DNA from: Membranipora membranacea
Taxonomy: Eukaryota; Bryozoa; Gymnolaemata; Cheilostomatida; Membraniporidae
Reading direction: 5' to 3'
NCBI GenBank assembly: GCA_914767715.1
Contig: OU612068.1
Span: forward strand, 12,028,001 to 12,092,000
DNA length: 64,000 bases
A program made the translations under genes and the position numbers. Shown one piece after another: positions 11,203-21,367 of this stretch; position 1 is the stretch's first letter, and every line of letters begins with the position of its first letter. The notes beneath the pieces were generated by a model. The model was not told the origin of the DNA. It was given only the letters and a program-made list of their open reading frames with translations, and ran no database searches.

Positions 11203-13830
11203 ACTCGATAAACTTCTCTCACAAACAAAGTTGTCTTTTGTTTTTCCTATCAGCCACTTCATTGGATGCTTTCACTTTGATGTTTGATATAGTTTTCTTC
11301 TGATGGAGGCATGGTGTCATCCAAACTTGTAAATTTTACCCTGATTGAGATAGCTTGTTACTTTGCACTGTGTGCTACCTAATATATATAATATAAGAAA
11401 AGATAACTAGAACACAGGCATAATATACAGTCTATTCTCAAACCAATGAACTACCTAGAGGTAGTTCATTGCTCAAACAACTTTGTCTTATGAATACATT
11501 TACAGTCCTTGAATCGCCCAGTAAAAAAAACTTGCAGCAATGCTCAAGGTCATCTGAAACACAGCATAACAAGTTATTTGAAAAAAGAAAAAACTCTGGA
11601 GCAGAGTCTGCAGATAAACTTGGCCCAGCTTCCTATGTCTTTTGGCAAAGATCTACTTCAAAAGCCCAAAGGTCACACCCGACATATTTTCTGGAACTAC
11701 ACCTGGGGGTAGTAAAGTACTGGCCAAAGAGTAAAACATTGAATGCTGTATTGAGTACTACTTTTTGCAGGCAGGGTCAGCCCAGCCTCCTCAATTTGTA
11801 GACCTCGATCCTTTCCCAAGCTCCTATAAAAATTGATGAGCACAAGAAATTATCCTATTTAAAGCAGAAATTACAGATGTACATTTTTTTGTATCATTGG
11901 AATGCTCTTAATACTGTGAGTAGCAATATATGGACCTAGTGTGCACCATACCTGCTGAAAATGAAAATTTGATTTAAAAATATTATGGGGTCCTGATGGG
12001 GCCTTTGCAAGGTTTATCTCCCCTGCAGAATATGGAAGCAAAAGAGCACTACTAGATCACTTGAGATTGGATATCGTTTCTAAGCTTACTGCCTCCACTG
12101 CAGATATGGGGCCTATGGTGAGGGTCAACTTCAAAAAGGAAAATATTTGTCAGCATCATGAGAAACTACGAGCTTGTATAACTTTTTGAGCTCTTCAAAG
12201 TGATATATGGTGACCCTACACATGTCATTTCTGCTTTAAGGCACGCCAGGGCAACTTTTGTTTTGGGATTGGAGGTTTCTCAGCGATAGGGGTTGATTGA
12301 GGATAATGATTAACAGAACTGAAGTCGACAGAGTGTTTTAGATTGAAATTGGAAACATCTGTGAGGAGTGCGTGAGGAGGTATGAAATTTGAATTTGATT
12401 TGAGACTTACTTGACTTGCTACCATTGTAATCAAGGCAATGCACATTTGGTGGTCTAGTGCTCATTTTCATCCTAAATAGTAGTTGGTGCAAGTCCAGTG
12501 GTCAAAGTCTCTGATCCTGAACATAAACACGACCCTCATAATCAAGGGAGTGGAAATTATCATGGTTGTCAACCTCAGCAAAATCCATAAACTCTCCCTC
12601 AGCAATTCTGTAATGTAAAGACAATATCAGTCTATTAAAAGCTACGCAAACTAGAGTTGTCATCCCAATTATATCACACAGAAGCACTGACACATAGCCA
12701 CAGTGCACCACCGCATTTCCTGACTTTGGGCTTTGTGCTGGTGTGTGCGGTAGTCCTATGCATAGCATTGTCACATGGACAATCAAAAAAGCGAAGTGGC
12801 CGCCTGTCAAGACTTCAAACAGTAAGGCAAGCTATTTCTGTGGTGTTGGCATCAATGAGAGTGGTTTGTTCCATATGATAAAATAGGCTCTTGCAGTTTA
12901 TGGTTGTTCAGTCCTGGTGTTGCTTACTTTTCACTGCAGCTGTCGGTTTTGTGCCCCAGTGGCCTACAAAAGGTAAGCCCACTTTTTCAAATGTATAATA
13001 TTGCAACAATATGGCACACCATTGATATGAGTTTATGGATCAGTGGTAAAATACATAGCTTGGCTAATTGTGGAGATATGCCATCAGTTGAACCTTTGTG
13101 TCAGGATCTAAATAAAGCTTAAAGGGCAACCAAGGTTTCGCAGCAATGCATTAATGGGTAGCAAATAATGTGTTGGGCAGAATCAGCTTTGCGCATGACG
13201 CGATGCAAAACTCAGAGTAGTTGCTGACTCTAAGCTGGGTAACACTTCAGTTTAGGGGAGGTTCCAAGACTTTGTTGTAATAATTATAGAGCACAGGCTA
13301 AATAATAACAGGAACAGGAAACTGCTATGTGGTATTCTCTTTTAGCTGAGTTTGAGTACCTGATGGAAGAAATGTTTTACAAGAATTCTGGCTGAATAAT
13401 CATCCTAATTATATTTTGTCTTTTTCCCCATACAGAAGGTGCAATCTGCTATTAATCAATGGCCATCAATGAGAAGTTGTTTGAAACCTTGGTTGCCCTT
13501 TAAAATCTGGCGGCTTTTACGTTGTGCATTGATTGACTCATTGAAAAATCAGGCAAGCTGCATGACAAAAATTTACAAGTGTCAGCTATTGCCGTATAGC
13601 CTTGAACTCTGAGAGTTGCCTCTCTTGATGGAAGGCAGCGCCTCCATAGCTGTTCTGCATGATGGGGCTATAGGTCATATTAAATAGAGGGACTAACATA
13701 ATATCTCAAAAATAGTGACGTTACAGTCTTTTTAAGTTTACTAAAGTGACGACCCTGAGGGTACCATTTTCGTGTTCCAACCCATTAACATTGATAGAAG
13801 GGTCCTCTCAAGAGAACGGGAGTATGGAGT
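11203..13830. other. Intergenic region with repeat relics, no firm gene
   Basis: Contains a 26-bp palindrome (AATGAACTACCT...AGGTAGTTCATT, about 11448-11472), a relic of the fucosyltransferase MITE family, and a minus-strand segment (12810-12412) with exon-like signals that I could not assemble into a gene. Confidence 0.4.
12693..12760. mobile_element. Deleted relic of the CATAGGACTGC MITE family
   Basis: The left part (CATAG...CCGCATTTCCTGACTTTGGG) and right end (TGCGGTAGTCCTATG) match the termini of the element at 10120-10513 with substitutions. Nearly all of the interior is missing. No intact 8-bp duplication is visible. Confidence 0.5.
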
Positions 13831-14010
13831 AGGAGGAAGCCCAGTTGGTTAGAGCGCCTGCCCTCTAAACGCAAGCGTTGGAGGTCTTGGGTTCGAATCC
13901 TGCACTACTACTAACTACTGGGCTCAATTGTCGGTCCCAGGTGTGCTCCTACCTGCCTGAAAACTGAGAGCAACTTGGCGCCAAATATGGCGGCCGCGCC
14001 TTTTATTTCT
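13831..14010 (+). mobile_element. tRNA-derived SINE (copy 2)
   Basis: The tRNA-like head has a CCCAGTTGGTTAGAGCG A box and a GGGTTCGAATCC B box. The body CTACTGGGCTC...GGTCCCAGGTGTGCTCC matches the minus-strand SINE near 6.1 kb. The acceptor stem is unpaired, so this is not a tRNA gene. Confidence 0.72.
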
Positions 14011-15238
14011 CAGTCTTCGGACAGAGACAGACTTGCCATTTTAACCCCAATTTTTAACATAATTACCAACTGGAAGTAGAGAGCATACTCATAGTGTACA
14101 TGAGACACGCCATTTCAAAACTATTCTTAGAGATTAAGCCCTAATTTATTTCATATTTCTTACAAATATTTTATAAGTTCAAGAATTACCGTTTTACTTC
14201 TGGAGGATTGATTGATCTTACAGCACGCGATCTTTATAATAGCATAACTAATATTCAGGAGCGAGAGAAAATGGAACTACAATTATTAATACCTAATAAA
14301 TTAATGCTAATGTTCTATCTTTTCCCCTTTTTCTCAGTTGTTGTCTACTTTTTTTCTGTCATTTGTCGTAGTTTATTTGGCAATTTGTGGAAAACATCTT
14401 ATCAGGATGGTAATGTCTACCATAACTAAGAGTGTATAACAATAATAATTAAATGTAGTTAGAGTGACACCTAAAAGTTTTGCAGGAGTCAATGCCATCG
14501 CTAAGAAAAATAACTTGGTTTCAGGACATCATCGAGATTACTTTTATGAATTTTCTGTATTTGACCTTCTCCTTTCCGGACTTTACAAAGTTACAGGATA
14601 CCAAAATATTGAATTTTTCTTGCCCTTACTATTCACTGAAGGTCTCAGTGCTAGCCAAGGACATTTCCCTTTTTGTGATAGGTAATCATTACAATATCAT
14701 AGAGACTCTCAACTGTATATCCTGTTTTTTTAATTGCCGATCTTCAACATGTATCACGATAACACTTGTGACCCTTGTGTGTCCAATGCTGATGAAATGA
14801 AGGTGGAACCAATGAATTCCCTCATCGGTGAAACGATGAAAACTATATATACTTTCCATGTCAAAGTGAAATCGATCATTATTCTTCTTCTCAGAAATCA
14901 CACAGTGAGTCTCGTCCCCTTTGATTAGGTATGATTGAAAGTTTGTGAAAAGCAAAAGTCTCTCGACTTTAAACCTTTCAACTTTGTATATCGTGATCAT
15001 AAACTTGGTATGAATGATAATGAAAATCATCGAGGGAACTTGCCACATGTTCAAGTTTCTATCAACGCCGACTGAGAAAAATCAGTTCATCGGTATATTT
15101 GTTTGTGCAGTTTGGATGACAATGACAATCCCCATTCAGAATTGCTGACATGAATCAAGGTATCCAACACAATCAGATAATCTAAATATAGACTCACAGT
15201 TCTCTGCAGGTCCCTTTTTCTGAGATGCCTGAGGTAGA
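14011..15238. other. Intergenic, no supported gene
   Basis: A short segment at 14810-14845 (CCAATGAATTCCCTC...GGTGAAAC) resembles 35025-35060, suggesting another dispersed repeat. Otherwise featureless AT-rich sequence. Confidence 0.35.
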
Positions 15239-15246
15239 GGAATGAT

Positions 15247-16063
15247 CATAAACATATAAATAATCTTAACTGGAAACTATTGGCTATTTGATACAGGCTC
15301 AGTGTCCTCCCTAATTCAGTGCATTTCTCGCGACGCAACAGCACCGCGCTATTCACTTTTTCACTGTAGCGCATAGATCAGAATAGGAAATATGTCCCCA
15401 CACATGTTAGGTAAAAATAAAACACCTTCTAATTTCTAAATATTTCCACTAAAACTGGGTACACCCGGTGAATTTACAGAACATATACTAAGGAAGCCTA
15501 AAACGTGATCAGTATCCTGTCATGAATAATATTGTCCGTGCCATAACAACTTTTGCTATAACTGCTTCTGGTCTATAGCATTTGTATGGTGCATCGACTT
15601 TTGAAAGTTCAAGGTTTTGCTCAGCACTTTATTTAATTAACTGCATCTGATCTCTCCAGCTGTTAGAATCATTATGAGGTAATTAAGTAAAATGCCGAGC
15701 AATACCTTAAACTTTCATTAGTTGATGCACCATTGTTCATACAAATGCAATTGACCAGAAGCAGCTATATCATAAGTTGTTATGGCACGGAAATTTTAAT
15801 GATGACAAGATACTGGATAAATTTTATACGTCATTAGTATATATTGTGTAAAATTCACCAGGTGTACCCAGTTGAAGAGGTTATATTTAGAAATTAGGGT
15901 TTTATTTTTCCATTACATGTATGGGGACATAAATCCTATTCTGACCTATGAGCTACTGTGAAAAGGTGTATAGCACAATGTCGTCGCGTCATGAGGAATG
16001 CGCTGAATTAGAGAGGACGCTCTAAGCCTGTAGTTTCCAGTCTTGAGTATTTATATGTTTATG
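15247..16063. mobile_element. 817-bp foldback element (hAT-like)
   Basis: Terminal CATAAACATATAAATA (15247-15262) is mirrored by TATTTATATGTTTATG (16048-16063). Long imperfect arms pair over roughly 400 bp each, for example GGTACACCCGGTGAATTT with AAATTCACCAGGTGTACC (to within one mismatch). It is flanked by a perfect 8-bp duplication, GGAATGAT (15239-15246 and 16064-16071). No coding capacity. Confidence 0.85.
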
Positions 16064-16146
16064 GGAATGATAGGTATACTCCTTGCATACTAGATGTGTG
16101 CTTGTCCATACCTCCATCTTCCTCCAGTCCCAACTCTAATCATAGG

Positions 16147-16366
16147 TGTAGTGACTACTACTTTGGAGTTGTTTACTCCCTAACTTATACATTACTACTT
16201 TGGAGTTGTCTACTCCCTATTGTGGCTTATTACAGCAGCCCAACTTGATACCAATTATTATTGTCAACCATCTTGAACATGTTTAGATTTCTTGGTTAGA
16301 GATCATCATTTATTATCAGAAGAATAAACAGACTATTCATTGCCATCACAATTAGCAGTTCTTACA
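16147..16366 (+). repeat. 5' LTR (220 bp)
   Basis: Begins TGTAGTGACT and ends TTCTTACA. Carries two internal copies of ACTACTTTGGAGTTGT and an AATAAA signal near 16323. I saw no difference from the 3' LTR. Confidence 0.93.
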
Positions 16367-16367
16367 A

Positions 16368-16385
16368 TGGCGACGAGGATGGGAT
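16368..16385 (+). promoter_or_regulatory. Primer-binding site, Ser-tRNA type
   Basis: TGGCGACGAGGATGGGAT starts one base after the 5' LTR. It is complementary to the CCA end expected for a metazoan tRNA-Ser(GCU). This assignment is from knowledge of tRNA ends; no copy of that tRNA occurs in the window. Confidence 0.75.
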
Positions 16386-16496
16386 TATGAGTTCAAAAAA
16401 ATATCACAAATAGTGAATCTGACAAGATAAGCTGCTAAACTTTCTGTGTGAAGAAATAGCTGTGAGCTCTCTGGAATAGACAGAATAAGATAAGTA

Positions 16497-19400
16497 TTGT
16501 TTACTATTTATTGCTGTATCAATCCAAACTGGCAAATGGATACCAGAGGCCCAAGTCATTTCACACCAGATGGGGATGCTAGCACAGTATCAGTCAATTG
16601 GGATGCTTGGCTTGAGGAATTTGAGGCTTTTGCTGATTCAAAAGGGCTGTTCAATTTGGCAGGGGAAGATAATGCAAATATGAGAGCCCAGAGGAAAGCT
16701 TTATTACTATATCATGCTGGCCCAAGAGTAAGGGAAATTCATAGCACACTTGATCAAACACAGAGAGATCAATATACTGAAATGGTAGCTGTTCTACAAG
16801 GCCATTTCCATATAGCTCCTAACATCACCTATCAGCGACACATGTTTAGGCAATGTATACAGAAGGAAACCGAAACTATATCCCAATACTGTGCTAGACT
16901 CAGAAAATTGGCCACCCATTGTGATTATGGCGATGCCCAAGCTGTGAATAACCAAATCCGTGATCAAATAGTAGAAGGTTGCACAGCCGATAAGTTGAGG
17001 GAAAAGCTATTGGAAGAGGGAAATGCACTCACATTGCAAATACTATTGACACGGTCAGCAACACATGAAGCTGTGGTCCAAAGGTCCCGGGAGATGAATA
17101 ATGCCTCGGCAATAAACCGTGTGGCCTCTGGATCCACTGCCAGAAAACCTAGTTTCACACAAGAGACTGAGGGTGCTAATGTATGTCCCCGTTGTAATCT
17201 CACACACAAACCTCGTGAGTGCCCGGCATATGGAAAACAGTGCCGTAAGTGTGATGGAATGAATCACTATGCTCGGTGCTGTCAAAACAAGGCCAAACAG
17301 AATGGCCAAGGTGCGAATGCAGGATATTACAGATCTAGAAGGGCCAACAATGTAAATGTGGGGGATCACCAGCAAGCCAGCCCTGAAACAGTGAACAATA
17401 ATTCTGAGAGCCCAGAATTTGTATTCAATTCTTACCATGTACCTTTAGTGTGTAATAGTAACTCTCTAGACAGAGTTAATGTCTATGTCGGTGGTGTATC
17501 AGCGAGGTTTATAATAGACTCAGGGTCAGAGTGCAATGTGATGTCACGGGATACCTATGAACGTTTGAGAGCAAGTAAGTTTATTATCAAACGGTTCATC
17601 AGTGGAGGACCAAAGATTCTCCCGTACACAGCCAAAGAGCCTATTCAGCCAGTAGGTAGGGTATGGTGTGATTTACAGCTGCATAACAACACTGCTGTTT
17701 TAGAAGATGTCGCATTTACTGTTATTCCTAATAAAGGTGAATCTTTGTTAGGAAATGAAACAGGTAAACAACTAGGTGTAATCAGGATTATAAATAGAGT
17801 AGGCTTAGATGATTATGAAGCTAGATATCCAAGGCTGTTCTCAGAGGTATTGGGTAAGTCTAAGAATGAGATAAAGCTGACAATTAGAGATGATATAGCG
17901 CCTGTTGCTCAGCCATTCCGAAGAGTGCCACTGTTGTTGAGAGATAAACTAGCCGCTCACTTAGATGAGCTTATCGCACATGATATAATAGAGAAAGTCG
18001 AAGGTCATTCAGGGTCATCATGGGTAAGTCCAGCAGTGATCATTCCAAAGAAGGAATCCGGTAAGATTAGGTTATGCATTGATATGAGGAGAGCCAATGA
18101 GGCTATAGTTAGGCACCAACACCCAGTCCCCGCCGTAGACGAGATGCTATATGACATGAATGGGGCTCAGTACTTTTCGAAGCTGGACATGCGCATGGGG
18201 TTCCACCAATTTGTTCTTCACCCTGAGTCCAGGGATATCACAACTTTCAGTACTCATTTAGGCCTATATAGATATAAGAGACTCATGTTTGGGATAAATG
18301 CGGCTCCAGAAATATACCAGAAGGAGGTCGCCAAAATTATCCAAGGCCTGCCGGGTGTAGCAAATCTTGCCGATGATATCATTGTCCATGCCAAAACAAG
18401 GGAAGAGCACGATCGTAGGCTGGGTGAGGTGTTCAGTCGTCTAGAGCAGGCTAACATGACTCTGAATAAAAAGAAGTGTGAGATTGGGGTTCAGCAGTTA
18501 GAGTTTCTCGGACATCTCCTTAGTTACAAGGGTATTGATCCCCATGGTTGCAAAGTCAAGGCAGTCAAAGATGCTGCTGTTCCTAAGACAGTTGGTGAGT
18601 TGAAGAGTTTCCTCGGTTTGACTAGTTATATGTCTAAGTTTATTCCACATTACTCTCACACAACTGATGTGTTGAGGAGGTTGTCAGCGGGTAAAAATTC
18701 CCGAGAGGCTATATGTTTGTCAGATAAGGAGATTGTGGCTTTCAATCAGCTAAAGGCTGATTTATGTAATCATGATACTCTGACTCACTTCGATACTAGT
18801 TGTGAGACTCTGCTGTACACAGATGCCAGTCCTGTGGGGCTAGGCGCAATACTGGTACAGATTCAAAATGGCGAGCCCAAAGTGGTTAGCTATGGAAGTA
18901 GAGCATTGTCTGATGTCGAGAAAAGATACATGCAGACAGAAAAAGAAGCTCTAGGTATTGTCTGGGCATGTGAGAGGTTTCATCATTATCTCTTTGGTTG
19001 TCGGTTCAAAGTGGTTTCTGATTGTGAGCCTCTTGAGTCCATTTATGGAAACAAAACCAAGAGGACATCCCTTCGTATAGAGAGGTGGCAGCTTCGTTTA
19101 CAGTCATATGATTTTGAGATAGTTCGCGTAAAAAGCTCAGATAATATTGCTGACCCCCTGTCAAGGCTTCTATGTTCGAAAAAGGCGACTGAACACCTGG
19201 TAGAAAAGGAAAATGTTGAGCTCTATGTACGTAGTGTTGTGGAGGACAATGTGCCATCGGCAATCACACCCCGCTATATTGAGGAAGTCTCTTATATGGA
19301 TGAGGAGATTAAGGCCTTAAAACAAGCTATAAGAGCGAATTCATTCGACAATGTTGATATACCAGCTGTATATAGGGCCATTAAAAATGAGTTATGTGTC

Positions 19401-20711
19401 ATAGGGGAGTTAGTTTTGAGGGGAGGTAGGATAGTAGTACCTCAAGAGCTCAGACAGAAGATGCTTGAGATAGCTCACGAGGGTCATAGTGGGATGGGAG
19501 GCACCAAGAGATATCTACGAACAAGAGTCTGGTGGCCCGGAATCGACTCTGATGTAGACAAGTATGTTAAACACTGTCACGATTGTCAGTTGACCAGTAA
19601 GCCACTAGATAGGCAGCCAGTAAGGGTGACAGAACTTCCCAATGGACCATGGGAAGATCTTGCCTTAGATTTTTTGGGTCCCCTGTCTAACGGTAAGTCA
19701 GTTCTAGTCTTAACAGACTATTATAGTAGGTGGAACGAAGTAAAGTTCATGACAGTCACAAAAGCTAGTGATGTTATTTCTTGGCTGAAATCAGTATTTT
19801 TTACGCATGGGTATCCACTCAGCATGAAGAGTGACAACGGGCCACAGTTTATCTCTCATGAGTATGGTGAGTTTTGCTCCGGGTATGGTATCGAACAGTG
19901 TCTGACAACCCCTAGGTGGCCTGAGGCCAATGGTCAAGTGGAGAGACAAAACAGATCCATAATGAAGCGTATTCAGATTGCACACAACAATAGGGTAGAC
20001 TATGAGAGTGCCCTCATGACATGGCTGTTTACATATCGTAATACACCACATTCCATTACTGGCAAAAGCCCAGCAGAGATGTTATTTGGGCGTGTGCTTA
20101 GGACTAACTTGCCAAGTCTGCCTAATAGTTTTGATGACGTTGAAGCTAGAGATAGAGATAGTGAGATGAAACATAAGATGATAGCCACCCGTAACGAGAA
20201 GTTGGAAACTGGTAGTGGCAATAATCACCAGCTAGAGATAGGCAGTTTTGTTTTGGTTAAGAGAGATAGTCCATCTAAATGTCAGACACTGTTCCACCCA
20301 GATCCATTTGTGGTAATGGACATAAAAGGCTCTCAGATCACTGTAAAATCCAGGGCAGGCCGGCTGTATAAGCGTAACATAAGCCATGTTAGACCGTATT
20401 ACTGCTCTGAGAAACCTGTTGTAGATGCGGACGTGGATTCTGAAACGCAGGGAGCCTTAGTAGCCACCCGCCCATCACAGATGATACCGATAATACCAAG
20501 GTCAGAGAACGATACTGAGACGGTAACAGATAGACCAGTTCAAGTGACGCCGCCTACAGTACCACCAACACTTGTCGAGATCGAAGATATACCTCAGGCA
20601 GCCAATATGCCCAGCTCATCACAACCAAATGTGCCTACTCCTCGTAAATCTGTACGAGCTAAGAATCGGCCAGCTAAATATGATGGTTTCGTGACCGAGT
20701 ACCACACCTAG
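16497..20711 (+). CDS. Gag-Pol polyprotein of the LTR retrotransposon
   Basis: A 1404-codon continuous frame; Met14 (16536) may be the true start. Domain order: gag capsid-like region (about 1-210), two zinc knuckles (CX2CX3HX4C near 230 and CX2CX4HX4C near 249), aspartic protease with DSG at 341-343, reverse transcriptase with an ADD catalytic motif at 625-627, RNase H with TDAS near 775, integrase with an HHCC zinc finger near 990-1030, and a DDE core (first Asp near 1057, DNG near 1113, Glu in a VERQ motif near 1147). No frameshift or stop separates gag from pol. All catalytic residues I could check are present, so the copy looks competent. The tail after about 1290 is Pro/Thr-rich. Confidence 0.93.
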   Translation: MFTIYCCINPNWQMDTRGPSHFTPDGDASTVSVNWDAWLEEFEAFADSKGLFNLAGEDNANMRAQRKALLLYHAGPRVREIHSTLDQTQRDQYTEMVAVLQGHFHIAPNITYQRHMFRQCIQKETETISQYCARLRKLATHCDYGDAQAVNNQIRDQIVEGCTADKLREKLLEEGNALTLQILLTRSATHEAVVQRSREMNNASAINRVASGSTARKPSFTQETEGANVCPRCNLTHKPRECPAYGKQCRKCDGMNHYARCCQNKAKQNGQGANAGYYRSRRANNVNVGDHQQASPETVNNNSESPEFVFNSYHVPLVCNSNSLDRVNVYVGGVSARFIIDSGSECNVMSRDTYERLRASKFIIKRFISGGPKILPYTAKEPIQPVGRVWCDLQLHNNTAVLEDVAFTVIPNKGESLLGNETGKQLGVIRIINRVGLDDYEARYPRLFSEVLGKSKNEIKLTIRDDIAPVAQPFRRVPLLLRDKLAAHLDELIAHDIIEKVEGHSGSSWVSPAVIIPKKESGKIRLCIDMRRANEAIVRHQHPVPAVDEMLYDMNGAQYFSKLDMRMGFHQFVLHPESRDITTFSTHLGLYRYKRLMFGINAAPEIYQKEVAKIIQGLPGVANLADDIIVHAKTREEHDRRLGEVFSRLEQANMTLNKKKCEIGVQQLEFLGHLLSYKGIDPHGCKVKAVKDAAVPKTVGELKSFLGLTSYMSKFIPHYSHTTDVLRRLSAGKNSREAICLSDKEIVAFNQLKADLCNHDTLTHFDTSCETLLYTDASPVGLGAILVQIQNGEPKVVSYGSRALSDVEKRYMQTEKEALGIVWACERFHHYLFGCRFKVVSDCEPLESIYGNKTKRTSLRIERWQLRLQSYDFEIVRVKSSDNIADPLSRLLCSKKATEHLVEKENVELYVRSVVEDNVPSAITPRYIEEVSYMDEEIKALKQAIRANSFDNVDIPAVYRAIKNELCVIGELVLRGGRIVVPQELRQKMLEIAHEGHSGMGGTKRYLRTRVWWPGIDSDVDKYVKHCHDCQLTSKPLDRQPVRVTELPNGPWEDLALDFLGPLSNGKSVLVLTDYYSRWNEVKFMTVTKASDVISWLKSVFFTHGYPLSMKSDNGPQFISHEYGEFCSGYGIEQCLTTPRWPEANGQVERQNRSIMKRIQIAHNNRVDYESALMTWLFTYRNTPHSITGKSPAEMLFGRVLRTNLPSLPNSFDDVEARDRDSEMKHKMIATRNEKLETGSGNNHQLEIGSFVLVKRDSPSKCQTLFHPDPFVVMDIKGSQITVKSRAGRLYKRNISHVRPYYCSEKPVVDADVDSETQGALVATRPSQMIPIIPRSENDTETVTDRPVQVTPPTVPPTLVEIEDIPQAANMPSSSQPNVPTPRKSVRAKNRPAKYDGFVTEYHT

Positions 20712-20881
20712 TGACTGGATGTTTCAAAAGAAGCATGAGAAACTGTGGAGTCAGTCACCATGAGAAATCATGTTACACAGATATCTCCAGTATACAACAA
20801 GTATAATTACATACAGAGACACAAAACATTCTTAGTTGCCGCCACCATGAACCTGGTGCTCAACGTCAAAGTAATTGACAT

Positions 20882-20890
20882 AAAAGCGGA
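20882..20890 (+). other. Polypurine tract
   Basis: AAAAGCGGA lies directly before the 3' LTR, where plus-strand priming is expected. One C interrupts the purines. Confidence 0.55.
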
Positions 20891-21110
20891 TGTAGTGACT
20901 ACTACTTTGGAGTTGTTTACTCCCTAACTTATACATTACTACTTTGGAGTTGTCTACTCCCTATTGTGGCTTATTACAGCAGCCCAACTTGATACCAATT
21001 ATTATTGTCAACCATCTTGAACATGTTTAGATTTCTTGGTTAGAGATCATCATTTATTATCAGAAGAATAAACAGACTATTCATTGCCATCACAATTAGC
21101 AGTTCTTACA
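20891..21110 (+). repeat. 3' LTR (220 bp)
   Basis: Same length and, as read, same sequence as the 5' LTR. Followed directly by the ATAGG duplication. Confidence 0.93.
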
Positions 21111-21116
21111 ATAGGC

Positions 21117-21367
21117 ACACAGAATATCATACTTATAGATATCATACATCCAAAATCATACAAAATAGATGTGTAGAATGTTATACTCATACACATACAA
21201 TATCATACACATACAATATCATACACATAGAATATCATCCACATAGAATATCATACACATTCAATATCATACACATAAAATATCATACACATAGAATATC
21301 ATACACATAGAATATCATACACATAGAATATCATACACATAGAATATTATACACATAGAATATTATA
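21117..21367 (+). repeat. Minisatellite, about 16-bp ATCATACACATAGAAT unit
   Basis: More than ten imperfect units, best ordered between 21200 and 21365, beginning just beyond the retrotransposon's right target duplication. Units vary mainly at the AGA/TCA/AAA triplet. Confidence 0.8.

Larger units (their letters stand above)
16142..21115 (+). mobile_element. Complete Ty3/gypsy LTR retrotransposon, Mag-lineage-like
   Basis: The element is 4964 bp (16147-21110) between 5-bp duplications ATAGG (16142-16146 and 21111-21115). It has two 220-bp LTRs that read as identical, a Ser-tRNA-type primer site, one uninterrupted gag-pol frame and a purine tract before the 3' LTR. There is no env-like frame and no chromodomain. 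The single fused gag-pol, short LTRs and about 5 kb length are shared with Mag/SURL and bivalve Steamer-like elements. Intactness plus LTR identity indicate a recent insertion. Confidence 0.93.

Noticed and set aside
13834-13912. A tRNA gene on the plus strand
   Set aside because: Same reason: tRNA-like promoter boxes only, shared SINE body downstream.
16964-20221. Antisense frames inside the retrotransposon
   Set aside because: Short, mutually exclusive with a domain-complete gag-pol frame.
21117-21367. CRISPR-like array
   Set aside because: Adjacent units with no unique spacers in a eukaryotic genome; it is a minisatellite.
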